In this document: positions 35,143 to 44,534 of the stretch, piece after piece | Layout of the letters: every line of letters begins with the position of its first letter | Numbering within the stretch: position 1 is the stretch's first letter | NCBI GenBank assembly: GCA_045616165.1 | Contig: JAZLGF010000023.1 | Coordinates: 1 to 64,000 of the forward strand | Source of the DNA: RGIG5612 sp045616165 | GTDB taxonomy: Bacteria > Bacillota > Clostridia > Lachnospirales > Lachnospiraceae | Length of the DNA: 64,000 bases | Direction: 5' to 3' | The notes under the pieces: generated by a model | What the model was told of the DNA's origin: nothing | The model's input: only the letters and a program-made list of their open reading frames with translations | Databases searched by the model: none | Made by a program: the position numbers and the translations under genes

Positions 35143-36054
35143 TTACTTAGTTACCGTGAATTCCTCAGTTTTAGCTTGTGAGTATTCATTTCCAGTATTA
35201 CGCATAATTATTGTTACATATATCGTAGATAAATCCACATCATTTGACTCAATTATTTCGCCTAAATTATTATTATGTATCATCCCTTTGCAACTATAAG
35301 TCATTTTGTCTACTGACCCAGGAAGCAACAGTTGTCCTCTGTCCATATCTAATCCTGGAACATCAACCTTTAGTATATAGTCTATCATATTTCCTGAAGC
35401 ATCAATATAATCTGCAGCTTTACCATTCGCATCATATAAATGAATAGACTTATTAACTTCTATTAGATCTTTTGATTTACTTCTAGTGTCAAAAGTAAGT
35501 AAGACTCCATTTTCAGTTTCTACCCTTTCAACATAAACCGTACAATAGTCATTGTCTAAAAAACATTGTCCTTTTGGCTCTGACGGTTTTTCAACATCAA
35601 TTTCTTCTCCATGTGTTAAAAATGAACATTGTATATATTGAGTTTTCAAATATATTGTTTTTACTAACAAATCTACTTTTGAAATATCTTTAATCTCATA
35701 TTGTGCTATTTGTTCTGGAGAAATATAGATTTTATCCTTAATAGTTTCTCCACCTGCTATATCATATTCAGATTCATTTATGCTTGCATGATAACAATTA
35801 TTTAAGCATGCATCTTTCGTATTTATATAATAATGGTGACCATCAGATATATTTTCTATAGTAAGATTAATAGTAAATCCACCTTTTTCATCAAAGCCCA
35901 TCTTTGTTGAAGTGAATTTAAGTTCTCCATCATCATATCCGACTATATCTTCAGTTTGTTTCTTTTCTTCTTTTGATTTCTTTGAGTCACTACATCCAAT
36001 AAGTGAAATCGCAAGCAAGGTAACCATTAATATTGCAAAAAATTTCTTTTTCAT
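35143..36054 (-). CDS. Putative lipoprotein of unknown function
   Basis: This 303-residue exported protein has a type II signal peptide (MKKKFFAILMVTLLAISLIGC, lipobox LIGC). A lysine/glutamate-rich linker follows, then beta-rich sequence with the feel of an immunoglobulin-like fold (GGFTINLTIENISDGHHYYI). I recognise no specific family. AGGAGG precedes the start and the gene follows pyc by 19 bases, so it is probably read through from the pyc promoter before the terminator. There is no evident functional link to pyruvate carboxylase. Confidence 0.8.
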   Translation of the reverse strand: MKKKFFAILMVTLLAISLIGCSDSKKSKEEKKQTEDIVGYDDGELKFTSTKMGFDEKGGFTINLTIENISDGHHYYINTKDACLNNCYHASINESEYDIAGGETIKDKIYISPEQIAQYEIKDISKVDLLVKTIYLKTQYIQCSFLTHGEEIDVEKPSEPKGQCFLDNDYCTVYVERVETENGVLLTFDTRSKSKDLIEVNKSIHLYDANGKAADYIDASGNMIDYILKVDVPGLDMDRGQLLLPGSVDKMTYSCKGMIHNNNLGEIIESNDVDLSTIYVTIIMRNTGNEYSQAKTEEFTVTK

Positions 36055-36073
36055 AAGTCGTCCTCCTATTTCG

Positions 36074-39000
36074 CTATGCTTTAATCTTGATTAGTAACTG
36101 CCCTGCTTTTACTTTGTCGTTTACTTTTACAAGTACCTCTTCTACCGTTCCATTCATTCTCGCTGTAATTGATGTTTCCATCTTCATAGCTTCTACAACA
36201 GCTAAGATATCGTTTTCGTTTACTTTATCTCCGACCTTAACATTAACCTTTGATACAGCTCCCGGAATTGATGAACCAACTTCTGATTTATCAGAAGGAT
36301 CTGCCATAGGTACTTGAACAATATTTGATGTTGCTGTTGTATCTTTTACTTTTACATCTCTTAAAGATCCGTTAAGTTCAAAATGTACTGTACGATATCC
36401 TTCTTCGTCTAAGTCACCATTTCCTAAATATTTAATAACTAATGTTTTACCATCTTCGATATTAACTTTATTAGTTTCACCTACTGCAAGGCCATGGAAG
36501 AATACATGGCTTCCAAGACGAGTAATATATCCATACTCTTTTCTCTTCTTCCAGAAATCTTCTACTACCTTAGGGAACATTACCCATGCAACTAAATCTC
36601 TATCGGTAATATCCTCTGGTTTTTTAACTTCTTCTAAGTGTTTTCTTGCATCGTCCCAATCAATAGGATCAAGTAAATCTCCAGGACGACATGTAATTGG
36701 TTCTTCGCCTTTAAGAACTACTCTTTGCAAATCCTCAGGAAATCCCCATGTTGGTTGGCCCATCATTCCTTTGAAATAACTTACAACAGAATCTGGGAAT
36801 GCTAGTGCTTCACCTTTTTCAACTATATTTTCAGCAGTCAAATCATTTTGTACCATGAATATAGCAAGGTCTCCAACCATCTTTGAAGAAGGCGTAACTT
36901 TAACAATATCTCCGAGCATCTCATTAACTGTTACGAACATCTCTCTTACTTCATTAAATCTATGTCCAAGTCCTAAACTTTGAACCTGTGGTCTTAGGTT
37001 TGTATATTGTCCACCTGGAATTTCGTAACGATAAATATCTGTAAGCGGTGTCTTAAGGTCAGATTCAAATGAATCATAACGAAGACGTATATCTTCCCAA
37101 TACTCGCTAAGTGGCTCAAGTTTATGAATGTTAAGACCTGTATCTCTTTCAGAGCCTTTAAGCGCTGATACAACAGAGTTCATTGAAGGTTGACTAGTAA
37201 GTCCTGACATAGAAGATATTGCAAGGTCCACTATATCAACGCCTGCTTCTGCTGCCATAAGGCATGCTGCAACCTGGGTTCCTGAAGTATCATGTGTATG
37301 AAGATGAATAGGAATTCCTACTTCATCCTTAAGTGCTTTAATAAGTGTTTTTGCTGCATAAGGTTTAAGAAGTCCTGACATATCTTTAATACAGATTGCA
37401 TGTGAACCTCTTCTTTCAAGTTCCTTAGCCATCTTTACATAATAATCTAATGTGTATTTTTCTTTTCTAGGATCAGAAATGTCTCCCGTATAGCATACTG
37501 TTGCTTCTAGGAATTTACCTTGTTCTAGAACTGCGTCCATAGCAACTTCCATATTTGGAATCCAGTTAAGTGAATCAAATACTCTAAATACATCTATTCC
37601 ACCTTTAGCTGATTCTTCAATAAATTTCTTAACCATGTTGTCAGGATAGCTTGAATATCCTAAAAGGTTAGAACCTCTAAGAAGCATTTGGAATAAAACA
37701 TTAGGAATATCACGTCTTAAAAGATCAAGTCTTTCCCATGGATCTTCATATAAGAATCTATACGCTGTATCAAATGTTGCTCCACCCCACATTTCAAATG
37801 AGAACGCATCTGCCAAGATATCAGCCATAGCATTAGCACCCTTAACCATATCTCTAGTACGAACTCTTGTTGCAAGTAAACTTTGATGTGCATCACGCAT
37901 TGTTGTATCAGTAACCATAAGTTTCTTTTGTGCTAATACAAAGTCTCTTACGGCTTCTGGTCCCTTAGCATCAAAGAGCTGTTTTAATCCGTCATTTGGT
38001 TTTTCATTTTCCAGTTCAACAAAACGTGGTGTATCGTAAAGCTTTTGTCCTGCTGTTGGATCATTAACAACAATATTTCCAATATATTTAAGCATACGGG
38101 TTGCTCTATCTTTACTTCCTGGAAGGTTAAATAACTTAGGTGTATCATCAATAAATTTTGTATAACATTCTCCATTTAAGAATGTTTCATTTGTTAAGAT
38201 ATTACTTAAAAATCCAACATTAGTTTTTACACCACGGATAGTTGTTTCCGAAATAGCACGCAAAGCTTTTCTAGCAGCGCCTCTAAAAGTTGTATCACTA
38301 CATGTTACTTTTACAAGTAAGCTATCGTAGTATGGTGTAATAACAGAACCAACATATGTATTAGCTCCATCAAGTCTAACACCGTTTCCACCTGCGGCTC
38401 TATACGCTGTAATTTTTCCTGTATCAGGTGCAAAATTATTTGCTGGATCTTCAGTAGTAATACGGCATTGAATTGCATATCCTCTTGTTGTTACATCGCT
38501 TTGTTCATTAATTCCTATCATTGGATCCGAAAGTTTTGAGCCATCAGCAATAAGAATTTGTGAACGAACAAGATCTATTCCTGTAACCATTTCTGATACC
38601 GTATGTTCAACCTGGATACGTGGATTCATTTCAATAAAATAGTGATTTCCAGTTGATTCATCTACTAAGAATTCAACTGTACCAGCATTTTGGTAATTAA
38701 CTTCTTTTGCAATTTTTATTGCGTCATCACAAATACTTTGTCTAACCTCTATTGGTAATGACCATGCCGGTGTATATTCAACTACTTTTTGATAACGTCT
38801 TTGAAGTGAACAATCACGTTCATATAAATGAACTATATTTCCATAGTTATCCGCCAAAATTTGAACTTCAATATGTTTTGGTTTAACTAAGAATTTCTCA
38901 ATAAAAATATCATCATTTCCAAATGCTTTTGCGGCTTCAGAACGAACAAGTTCAAACGCTGGCTCTACTTCTTCTTCTGTAAAGCAACTTCTCATTCCAC

Positions 39001-39511
39001 GGCCACCACCGCCTGATGCTGCCTTCAAGATAATTGGGAAACCATATTCTTTTGCTTTTGCTAATGCTTCGCTCGCATCTTTAAGCGGCTCTGTACTTCC
39101 CGGTATTGTAGGTACATTGCATTTAAGCGCCATTTCCTTTGCACTTAATTTATCTCCCATTTGGCCAAGAACTTTAGAATTTGGTCCAATAAAAATGATG
39201 CCTGCTTCTTCACATGCTTTGGCAAACTGAGCATTCTCGCTCAAAAAACCATAACCTGGATGAATGGCATCAACATTTTTTCTTTTCGCTAAATCAACAA
39301 TTTCATCAATTGCCAGATAAGCTCCAAGCGGCGATAAACTCTCGCCTATCATATAAGCTTCATCAGCTTTTATTCTATGTTCTGAATAAATATCTTCCTT
39401 TGAATAAATTGCAACAGTACTTAATCCTAAATCATAACAAGCTCTTAAAACTCTAGTTGCTATTTCTCCACGATTGGCAACCAATACCTTTTTAATTTTT
39501 CTCGTTTCCAC
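36074..39511 (-). CDS. pyc: Pyruvate carboxylase
   Basis: This 1145-residue biotin enzyme converts pyruvate, bicarbonate and ATP to oxaloacetate and so refills the C4 pool. Domains in order are biotin carboxylase with ATP-grasp (KAASGGGGRGMR near residue 165), carboxyltransferase (TTMRDAHQSLLATRVRT near residue 550, metal-binding HLHTHDTSG), and a C-terminal biotinyl domain with the biotinylated lysine in VEAMKMET. Length is normal. Translation starts at GTG after AGGAGGAAAAATC. TATAAT at 39561-39566 is the likely -10. Biotin protein ligase is encoded directly upstream. Confidence 0.97.
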   Translation of the reverse strand: METRKIKKVLVANRGEIATRVLRACYDLGLSTVAIYSKEDIYSEHRIKADEAYMIGESLSPLGAYLAIDEIVDLAKRKNVDAIHPGYGFLSENAQFAKACEEAGIIFIGPNSKVLGQMGDKLSAKEMALKCNVPTIPGSTEPLKDASEALAKAKEYGFPIILKAASGGGGRGMRSCFTEEEVEPAFELVRSEAAKAFGNDDIFIEKFLVKPKHIEVQILADNYGNIVHLYERDCSLQRRYQKVVEYTPAWSLPIEVRQSICDDAIKIAKEVNYQNAGTVEFLVDESTGNHYFIEMNPRIQVEHTVSEMVTGIDLVRSQILIADGSKLSDPMIGINEQSDVTTRGYAIQCRITTEDPANNFAPDTGKITAYRAAGGNGVRLDGANTYVGSVITPYYDSLLVKVTCSDTTFRGAARKALRAISETTIRGVKTNVGFLSNILTNETFLNGECYTKFIDDTPKLFNLPGSKDRATRMLKYIGNIVVNDPTAGQKLYDTPRFVELENEKPNDGLKQLFDAKGPEAVRDFVLAQKKLMVTDTTMRDAHQSLLATRVRTRDMVKGANAMADILADAFSFEMWGGATFDTAYRFLYEDPWERLDLLRRDIPNVLFQMLLRGSNLLGYSSYPDNMVKKFIEESAKGGIDVFRVFDSLNWIPNMEVAMDAVLEQGKFLEATVCYTGDISDPRKEKYTLDYYVKMAKELERRGSHAICIKDMSGLLKPYAAKTLIKALKDEVGIPIHLHTHDTSGTQVAACLMAAEAGVDIVDLAISSMSGLTSQPSMNSVVSALKGSERDTGLNIHKLEPLSEYWEDIRLRYDSFESDLKTPLTDIYRYEIPGGQYTNLRPQVQSLGLGHRFNEVREMFVTVNEMLGDIVKVTPSSKMVGDLAIFMVQNDLTAENIVEKGEALAFPDSVVSYFKGMMGQPTWGFPEDLQRVVLKGEEPITCRPGDLLDPIDWDDARKHLEEVKKPEDITDRDLVAWVMFPKVVEDFWKKRKEYGYITRLGSHVFFHGLAVGETNKVNIEDGKTLVIKYLGNGDLDEEGYRTVHFELNGSLRDVKVKDTTATSNIVQVPMADPSDKSEVGSSIPGAVSKVNVKVGDKVNENDILAVVEAMKMETSITARMNGTVEEVLVKVNDKVKAGQLLIKIKA

Positions 39512-39623
39512 GATTTTTCCTCCTAGTAAAGTCTGCTAATTTTTGGAACTACTTTATTATATTATAGACTATTGTTTATAAAAAAATACACTTTTTAGTT
39601 ACTGCATATAATGTTCTTATATT

Positions 39624-40181
39624 TCAAAATATTTTTATAATTTCTTTTACAATATCACACAAAATATCTTCTTTATCTATTTCTTTTGCAGTCAATTGTT
39701 TTAGCGACGCCGCATCAGGTAGGCTCTTAGGTAATTTATTGCATACATTAAGTCCTACTCCGGTAATGACATACAGTTCTTCATCGTGTGGAATTGATTC
39801 CATTAATATTCCACATATTTTCTTTTTTTCAAATAAGACGTCATTTGGTTCTTTTATTTCACAATCAATTTTATATAATCTGTCAATTGCTTTTTTTACC
39901 GCTACTCCAACTCTTATCGGATAATCCATTATTTCGATAGGCTTTTTATTTGTTTTTATTACTATCGAAAAATAAAGTCCTCCTTCGTCACTAATAAAAG
40001 TTCTATCAAATCGTCCCTTGCCATTAGTTTGAATATCTGCAATAACTAATGCTTCTTTACCTTCCTTGGCAAGTAAAGAAGCATCCTCATTAGTTGACCC
40101 AGTTTCATGCATTAAAAAAAATTGTCCATTAAAACCTATATTATTTTTTTTGAGTTTTTCTTTTAAGCTTAATTCATCCAT
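39624..40181 (-). CDS. birA: Biotin--[acetyl-CoA-carboxylase] ligase
   Basis: This 185-residue class I biotin protein ligase is without the DNA-binding domain of E. coli BirA. HETGSTNEDA, TNGKGRFDRTF (biotinyl-AMP loop) and KEPNDVLFEKKKICGILME are the catalytic segments; the loop reads GKGRFDR rather than the common GRGRxGR. It ends soon after the catalytic core, so the small C-terminal beta domain is short or missing. Its obvious client is the biotinyl domain of the neighbouring pyruvate carboxylase. The start overlaps the brnQ stop by 13 bases. Confidence 0.88.
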   Translation of the reverse strand: MDELSLKEKLKKNNIGFNGQFFLMHETGSTNEDASLLAKEGKEALVIADIQTNGKGRFDRTFISDEGGLYFSIVIKTNKKPIEIMDYPIRVGVAVKKAIDRLYKIDCEIKEPNDVLFEKKKICGILMESIPHDEELYVITGVGLNVCNKLPKSLPDAASLKQLTAKEIDKEDILCDIVKEIIKIF

Positions 40182-41551
40182 TTATACTGTCTGTTTTTTT
40201 TAATCAAATAAATTATTATTCCAATTACACAACCTATTGCAGATGGAACAACCCAACCAAGTCCTATGCTAAAGAATGGTAATATTTTTGATGCAAAATT
40301 TGATATTGCATCAAGAAAGGCTGTGTTTTGAACTCCTGCTCCTTGTAATGTTGACGAAAGTGCATTTATAAAATCAAATATTGCCGCTACAAGCGCAAAG
40401 GCTGTAGTCCATACATATATTGTTTTGTCATGATTAAAGAATCTTCCAAATATTGCAAGCAAGATAAGTGTAATTGCGAGTGGATATAAAAACATTAAAA
40501 CCGGAACGCAAAATGCCACGATTGATGATAATCCAAAGTTTGCAATTCCAAACGAAACAACGCAAAAGATTATTGTCCAAATAGAATATTTTGGTCCTTT
40601 TGGAAACATTTGTGTAAAAGCCGTAGCGCAACTTGTAATTAAGCCTATTGCTGTCTTTAAGCATGCAAAAGTAACAATTATTGTTATTAACCATGATCCA
40701 GCAATTCCAAAATAATGATTTGCTACTACGCCTAAAATAGAACCTCCATCTTCACACCCTGCGCATATAGAAGAACTATTTGCACAAACAAGTGTAATAA
40801 AGAAATAAATCAGTCCCATAAATAAACAACTAAAAATTCCACTTAGGCCTGTATGCTTTGCAATTTTGTCCGGATCTTTTTCTCCAAAAAGTTTTATTGT
40901 ATCAACAACTATTATACCGAATGCTAATCCCGCAAGTGCATCAAGCGTATTGTATCCTTCTAAAAATCCTGTGAAAAAGGCGCTTCCACCGCTTATGTAA
41001 TTTTCCGTGCTTGGAACATTTTGAAAACTTTCAACAGGATTAATCAAAGCTACAATAATTAAAACCGCAAGGAAAACTAAAAATGCTGGATTTAATATTC
41101 TGCCTATCCATGTCATGATTTTTGCCGGACGAAGTGAAAAGAAAAGTACCGCTACAAAAAACACAAATGAAAAAATTGCAAGTGCTAATGTTTCATTTCC
41201 CTTTATCAAATTTACAGCACCAACTGAAAACGATGTGCTGGCACAACGTGGTGCCGCAAATAGCGGTCCTATTGTAAGATAAAGCAATAAGCAAAAGAAT
41301 ATACTATACTTCTTCCCTACCTTAGCAGCTAAACCAACAACACCGTTGCTTCTACTTATTCCTATAGCAACAACGGATAATAAAGGAAGCCCAACAGCCG
41401 TAATAAACATACCAATGTAAGCCAAAATCATATTACCGCCAGCTTCAACGCCAAGTTTAGCTGGAAAAATTAAATTTCCTGCGCCAAAAAACATGCCAAA
41501 AAGCATACTTACAATTATTATTCTTCTTCTAAGGTTAAATCGTGATTTCAT
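40169..41551 (-). CDS. brnQ: Branched-chain amino acid carrier BrnQ
   Basis: This 460-residue transporter of the LIVCS family takes up leucine, isoleucine and valine with a cation. About twelve hydrophobic segments are visible. The N-terminal signature is GMFFGAGNLIFPAKLG, followed by AAPRCASTSFSVG near residue 100. It precedes and overlaps birA, which suggests co-transcription, although no metabolic link is obvious. Confidence 0.94.
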   Translation of the reverse strand: MKSRFNLRRRIIIVSMLFGMFFGAGNLIFPAKLGVEAGGNMILAYIGMFITAVGLPLLSVVAIGISRSNGVVGLAAKVGKKYSIFFCLLLYLTIGPLFAAPRCASTSFSVGAVNLIKGNETLALAIFSFVFFVAVLFFSLRPAKIMTWIGRILNPAFLVFLAVLIIVALINPVESFQNVPSTENYISGGSAFFTGFLEGYNTLDALAGLAFGIIVVDTIKLFGEKDPDKIAKHTGLSGIFSCLFMGLIYFFITLVCANSSSICAGCEDGGSILGVVANHYFGIAGSWLITIIVTFACLKTAIGLITSCATAFTQMFPKGPKYSIWTIIFCVVSFGIANFGLSSIVAFCVPVLMFLYPLAITLILLAIFGRFFNHDKTIYVWTTAFALVAAIFDFINALSSTLQGAGVQNTAFLDAISNFASKILPFFSIGLGWVVPSAIGCVIGIIIYLIKKNRQYKWMN

Positions 41552-41647
41552 TATTTTTCCTTTATTATTTTGTATATTATTGATTATTTATAACATCCAA
41601 GATGATTTTACTATATTATTATTTTTTATTCAAAATCTTTTACTCGC

Positions 41648-41676
41648 TTGAAAAAAAATCTTTATTATAATAACAT
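41648..41676 (+). promoter_or_regulatory. Possible promoter of the DUF308 gene
   Basis: TTGAAA (41648-41653) and TAACAT (41671-41676) are spaced by 17 bases, 39 bases upstream of the ATG. The -10 match is only moderate in a very AT-rich region. Confidence 0.35.
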
Positions 41677-41714
41677 ACTAAAGAATTAAATAAATTATAA
41701 GGAAGGAACATAAT

Positions 41715-42257
41715 ATGAACGCATTAAAAACTTTTTACAACAAAAAATTCTGGTGGGTATATCTTGTACTTGGAATTTTAATTACTTTACTTGGTGTATT
41801 TTTCGTTGTTTCACCATTAGTTGGATTAGCCATTGAAGTATTATTAATCGAAATTTTATACCTTGTTGCTGGAATTGGTGGAATAGTTTCTTCTATCATG
41901 GGTAGAAAAAATATGCCTGCATGGCCAGCTTCACTCGCATTCTTTATAATACTTACAATTCTTGGTATTATTCTTATATCTACACCTGGGCTTGGTGAAT
42001 TAATGTTAGTAATCTTTACAACAGCTGGTTTTTTATTAAGTGGTATCAACATGATTATTAGAGCTTGTAGCATTAAAGGAGAATGCTGGGGATTAACACT
42101 TGCTCTTGGTATCATTGTTACCTTAGCAGCACTTAGTTTAATGGGTAATTTCTTTTTAGGATTAGAATTTACAGTTATTCTTCAAACAATATCAATTATT
42201 GCTTTTGGCATTTCATGTATCACATTATCAGTTCAAATTAAAGATATGCCGCTATAA
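41715..42257 (+). CDS. HdeD/DUF308 family membrane protein
   Basis: This 180-residue integral membrane protein has six hydrophobic segments arranged as three pairs, as in HdeD/DUF308 proteins (WVYLVLGILITLLGVFFVVSP at the start). E. coli HdeD is linked to acid resistance, but the role of Clostridial members is unknown. AAGGAAGG precedes the ATG. The gene stands alone, divergent from brnQ and followed by a terminator. Confidence 0.82.
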   Translation: MNALKTFYNKKFWWVYLVLGILITLLGVFFVVSPLVGLAIEVLLIEILYLVAGIGGIVSSIMGRKNMPAWPASLAFFIILTILGIILISTPGLGELMLVIFTTAGFLLSGINMIIRACSIKGECWGLTLALGIIVTLAALSLMGNFFLGLEFTVILQTISIIAFGISCITLSVQIKDMPL

Positions 42258-42268
42258 AAACGTAACTT

Positions 42269-42306
42269 AAACCGCAATTGGCAAATTGCTGATTGCGGTT
42301 TTTTTT
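42269..42306 (+). terminator. Rho-independent terminator of the DUF308 gene
   Basis: AAACCGCAAT (42269-42278) and ATTGCGGTTT (42292-42301) form a 10-bp stem followed by a T run to 42306, 12 bases past the stop codon. Confidence 0.88.
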
Positions 42307-42312
42307 GCCTTC

Positions 42313-42356
42313 TTGACTTTATCGCTTTACCATGCTACCATGGTAGCACGATAAAG
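42313..42356 (+). promoter_or_regulatory. Promoter with nested palindromic operator of the amino-acid ABC operon
   Basis: -35 TTGACT (42313-42318) and a weak -10 TACCAT (42336-42341) are spaced by 17 bases. The -10 box lies inside a perfect 14-bp palindrome GCTACCATGGTAGC (42334-42347). This is itself flanked by CTTTATCG (42317-42324) and CGATAAAG (42349-42356), a second inverted repeat. The arrangement suggests repressor binding over the promoter. The regulator is not encoded nearby and I cannot name it. Confidence 0.6.
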
Positions 42357-42379
42357 TTCTTTGTATCAGGAGGAAAAAT

Positions 42380-43174
42380 ATGAAAAAATTATTTCTAATA
42401 TTATTATCTGTTCTTTTAGTAATGTCATTATGTGCATGTAGCTCAGGAAGTAAAAAATCTGATGATGATAAAACATTTATTATGGGTATTGACCCGGAGT
42501 ATCCTCCATTTAGTTATATGGATGATGATGGTGAATATACAGGTTTTGACGTTGAAGTATGTAAAGCTGCTTGTGATCTTTTAGGATATGATTTTGAAAT
42601 TTTCGCTGTTAACTGGGACGAAAAACTTATTCAATTAGATGCTAATGAATGTGATTGCATTTGGTCGGGTATGACTTTACTTGATTCGATGGCAGAAGAA
42701 GGATATGTTCTTTCTGCTCCTTACTTTGATAATACCCAAGTAATTTTGGTTAAAAAAGATAGTCAAATAAAATCTTCAAAAGATTTAGCAGGAAAGGTAG
42801 TCTCTGTTCAACTAGGTACTTCTGGAGAAAATTTATTAAACGAAGATCTTTCTGACTTAAAGGATACTTTTGCTGAACTAGTTACATGTGATAGCTTTCT
42901 TAAATGCTTCGCCGAACTCGGTGGAGATGCTGTAGACGCTGTTGTTGTTGATGCTCCGGTCGCTAAAGCTTTTGTCAGTGAAAACGAGGAATATGTTGTA
43001 TTAGATGAAAATCTTGGTTCAGAACAATATGGTATTGCTTTCCGCTCTGCTGACCAAAAGCTTTGTGATGACATCGAAAAAGCAGTGGCGGAATTAGTAG
43101 ATAATGGTACATATGCAAAGATTGCCGAGAAATACGGAAACGAAGTTTCTAATAACCTTATATTTATAAATTAA
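42380..43174 (+). CDS. Amino-acid ABC transporter substrate-binding lipoprotein
   Basis: This 264-residue family 3 solute-binding protein has a type II signal peptide (lipobox LCAC, lipidated cysteine near residue 20). FIMGIDPEYPPFSYMDDDGEYTGFDVEV is the classical start of the polar amino-acid binding fold. The conserved domain-crossing region reads VSVQLGTSGE. It captures a polar amino acid or derivative outside the membrane for the permease and ATPase encoded next. The ligand cannot be told from sequence. AGGAGG precedes the ATG. Confidence 0.92.
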   Translation: MKKLFLILLSVLLVMSLCACSSGSKKSDDDKTFIMGIDPEYPPFSYMDDDGEYTGFDVEVCKAACDLLGYDFEIFAVNWDEKLIQLDANECDCIWSGMTLLDSMAEEGYVLSAPYFDNTQVILVKKDSQIKSSKDLAGKVVSVQLGTSGENLLNEDLSDLKDTFAELVTCDSFLKCFAELGGDAVDAVVVDAPVAKAFVSENEEYVVLDENLGSEQYGIAFRSADQKLCDDIEKAVAELVDNGTYAKIAEKYGNEVSNNLIFIN

Positions 43175-43186
43175 AGAGGTCTGATT

Positions 43187-43837
43187 ATGAGTTTATGGGT
43201 TATTATCTTAAAAATGAGTGAAGGATTAGGAAAAACATGTGCAATATTTTTTCTAACTCTGATATTTTCTCTCCCACTTGGAATGATTGTTGCTCTTTTA
43301 AGAATGAGTAAAAATAAGATTATCTCGTCAATAACAAGATTCTTTATATCTATACTTCGTGGGACTCCTTTAATGTTGCAATTAATTGCGATTACGTATG
43401 GGCCTTACTACCTCTTTGGTTTTGGTGTGTCTAGAAATAAATTGATTCCTGTTATAATCGCTTTTTCAATAAACTATGCTGCTTATTTTGCTGAAATATA
43501 TAGGAGCGGAATTGAATCAACACCAAAAGGTCAGTTCGAAGCTGCAAAAGTTCTTGGTTACAATAAGATCCAAACCTTTATACGAATAATAATCCCACAG
43601 GTTATTAAAAGAATACTCCCTAGTATCACTAACGAAGTCGTTACACTTGTAAAAGATACATCTTTAGCTTTTACAGTTTCCTATCAAGAAATGTTTACGA
43701 TTGGAAAACAAATTGCTAATTCACAAACAAGTTTTGTTCCTTTTGTAGTTGCTGGTTTGTTTTATTTTGTCTTTAATGCACTCGTTGATGCAGGTATGGG
43801 AAAAGTTGAAAAATCTTTTCGTTATTATGCAATTTAA
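43187..43837 (+). CDS. Amino-acid ABC transporter permease
   Basis: This 216-residue HisM/GlnP-type permease has about five membrane helices. The cytoplasmic coupling loop that contacts the ATPase is EAAKVLGYNKIQTFIRIIIPQ (EAA motif, near residues 120-140). FISILRGTPLMLQL is the family N-terminal signature. It begins 12 bases after the binding-protein gene and 9 bases before the ATPase gene. Confidence 0.93.
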   Translation: MSLWVIILKMSEGLGKTCAIFFLTLIFSLPLGMIVALLRMSKNKIISSITRFFISILRGTPLMLQLIAITYGPYYLFGFGVSRNKLIPVIIAFSINYAAYFAEIYRSGIESTPKGQFEAAKVLGYNKIQTFIRIIIPQVIKRILPSITNEVVTLVKDTSLAFTVSYQEMFTIGKQIANSQTSFVPFVVAGLFYFVFNALVDAGMGKVEKSFRYYAI

Positions 43838-43846
43838 GGTGACTTT

Positions 43847-44533
43847 ATGAAAATAGTTGAGATGAAAAATATAAAAAAATCTTTTGGTCAAACGCTAGTA
43901 CTAAAAGATATAAGTATAAGTGTAAACTCATCAGAAGTTGTCTCAATTATTGGGCCTTCTGGCTCTGGTAAGTCTACTCTGCTTCGTTGTGCAACTTTTC
44001 TTGAAAAAATAGATAGCGGAACCATTTCCTATAACGGTACTCCTGGGCTTGTTTTTCAGAACTTCAATTTATTTCCACACTATAATGTATTAAAAAATAT
44101 TATTGATGCTCCTATTTTAATTAAAAAAACAAAAAAAGAAAAAGCAATAGAAAGTGCAATGTTACTCTTAAAAAAAATGGGGCTTGAAGGAAAAGAAAAA
44201 GCATATCCATGCGAGTTATCTGGTGGTCAACAACAACGTGTCGCCATAGCAAGAGCTCTTGCAATGGAACCAGATATTTTATTTTTTGATGAACCTACAA
44301 GCGCTCTGGATCCTGAACTTACGGGCGAAGTACTTAAAGTAATTAAACAACTCGCATCAGAAAAAATGACTATGGTAATAGTTACCCATGAAATGGCTTT
44401 TGCAAAAGCTGTTTCTGATAAAGTTATTTTTATGGATAATGGTCAAATAATAGAAGAAGGTGCGCCTTTAGATGTTTTTGACAATCCATCTTGCGAGCGC
44501 ACCCGTCAATTCTTAAGAAATTACAATCAATAA
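43847..44533 (+). CDS. Amino-acid ABC transporter ATP-binding protein
   Basis: This 228-residue GlnQ-type ATPase has Walker A GPSGSGKST near residues 36-44, Q-loop LVFQNFNLFPH, signature LSGGQQQR, Walker B ILFFDEPTSALDPE and H-loop VTHEM. The segment between Walker A and Q-loop is shorter than usual (about 12 fewer residues), as in some Clostridial members. It completes the three-gene importer operon. Its stop is one base from the stop of the convergent phosphatase gene. Confidence 0.94.
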   Translation: MKIVEMKNIKKSFGQTLVLKDISISVNSSEVVSIIGPSGSGKSTLLRCATFLEKIDSGTISYNGTPGLVFQNFNLFPHYNVLKNIIDAPILIKKTKKEKAIESAMLLLKKMGLEGKEKAYPCELSGGQQQRVAIARALAMEPDILFFDEPTSALDPELTGEVLKVIKQLASEKMTMVIVTHEMAFAKAVSDKVIFMDNGQIIEEGAPLDVFDNPSCERTRQFLRNYNQ

Positions 44534-44534
44534 A

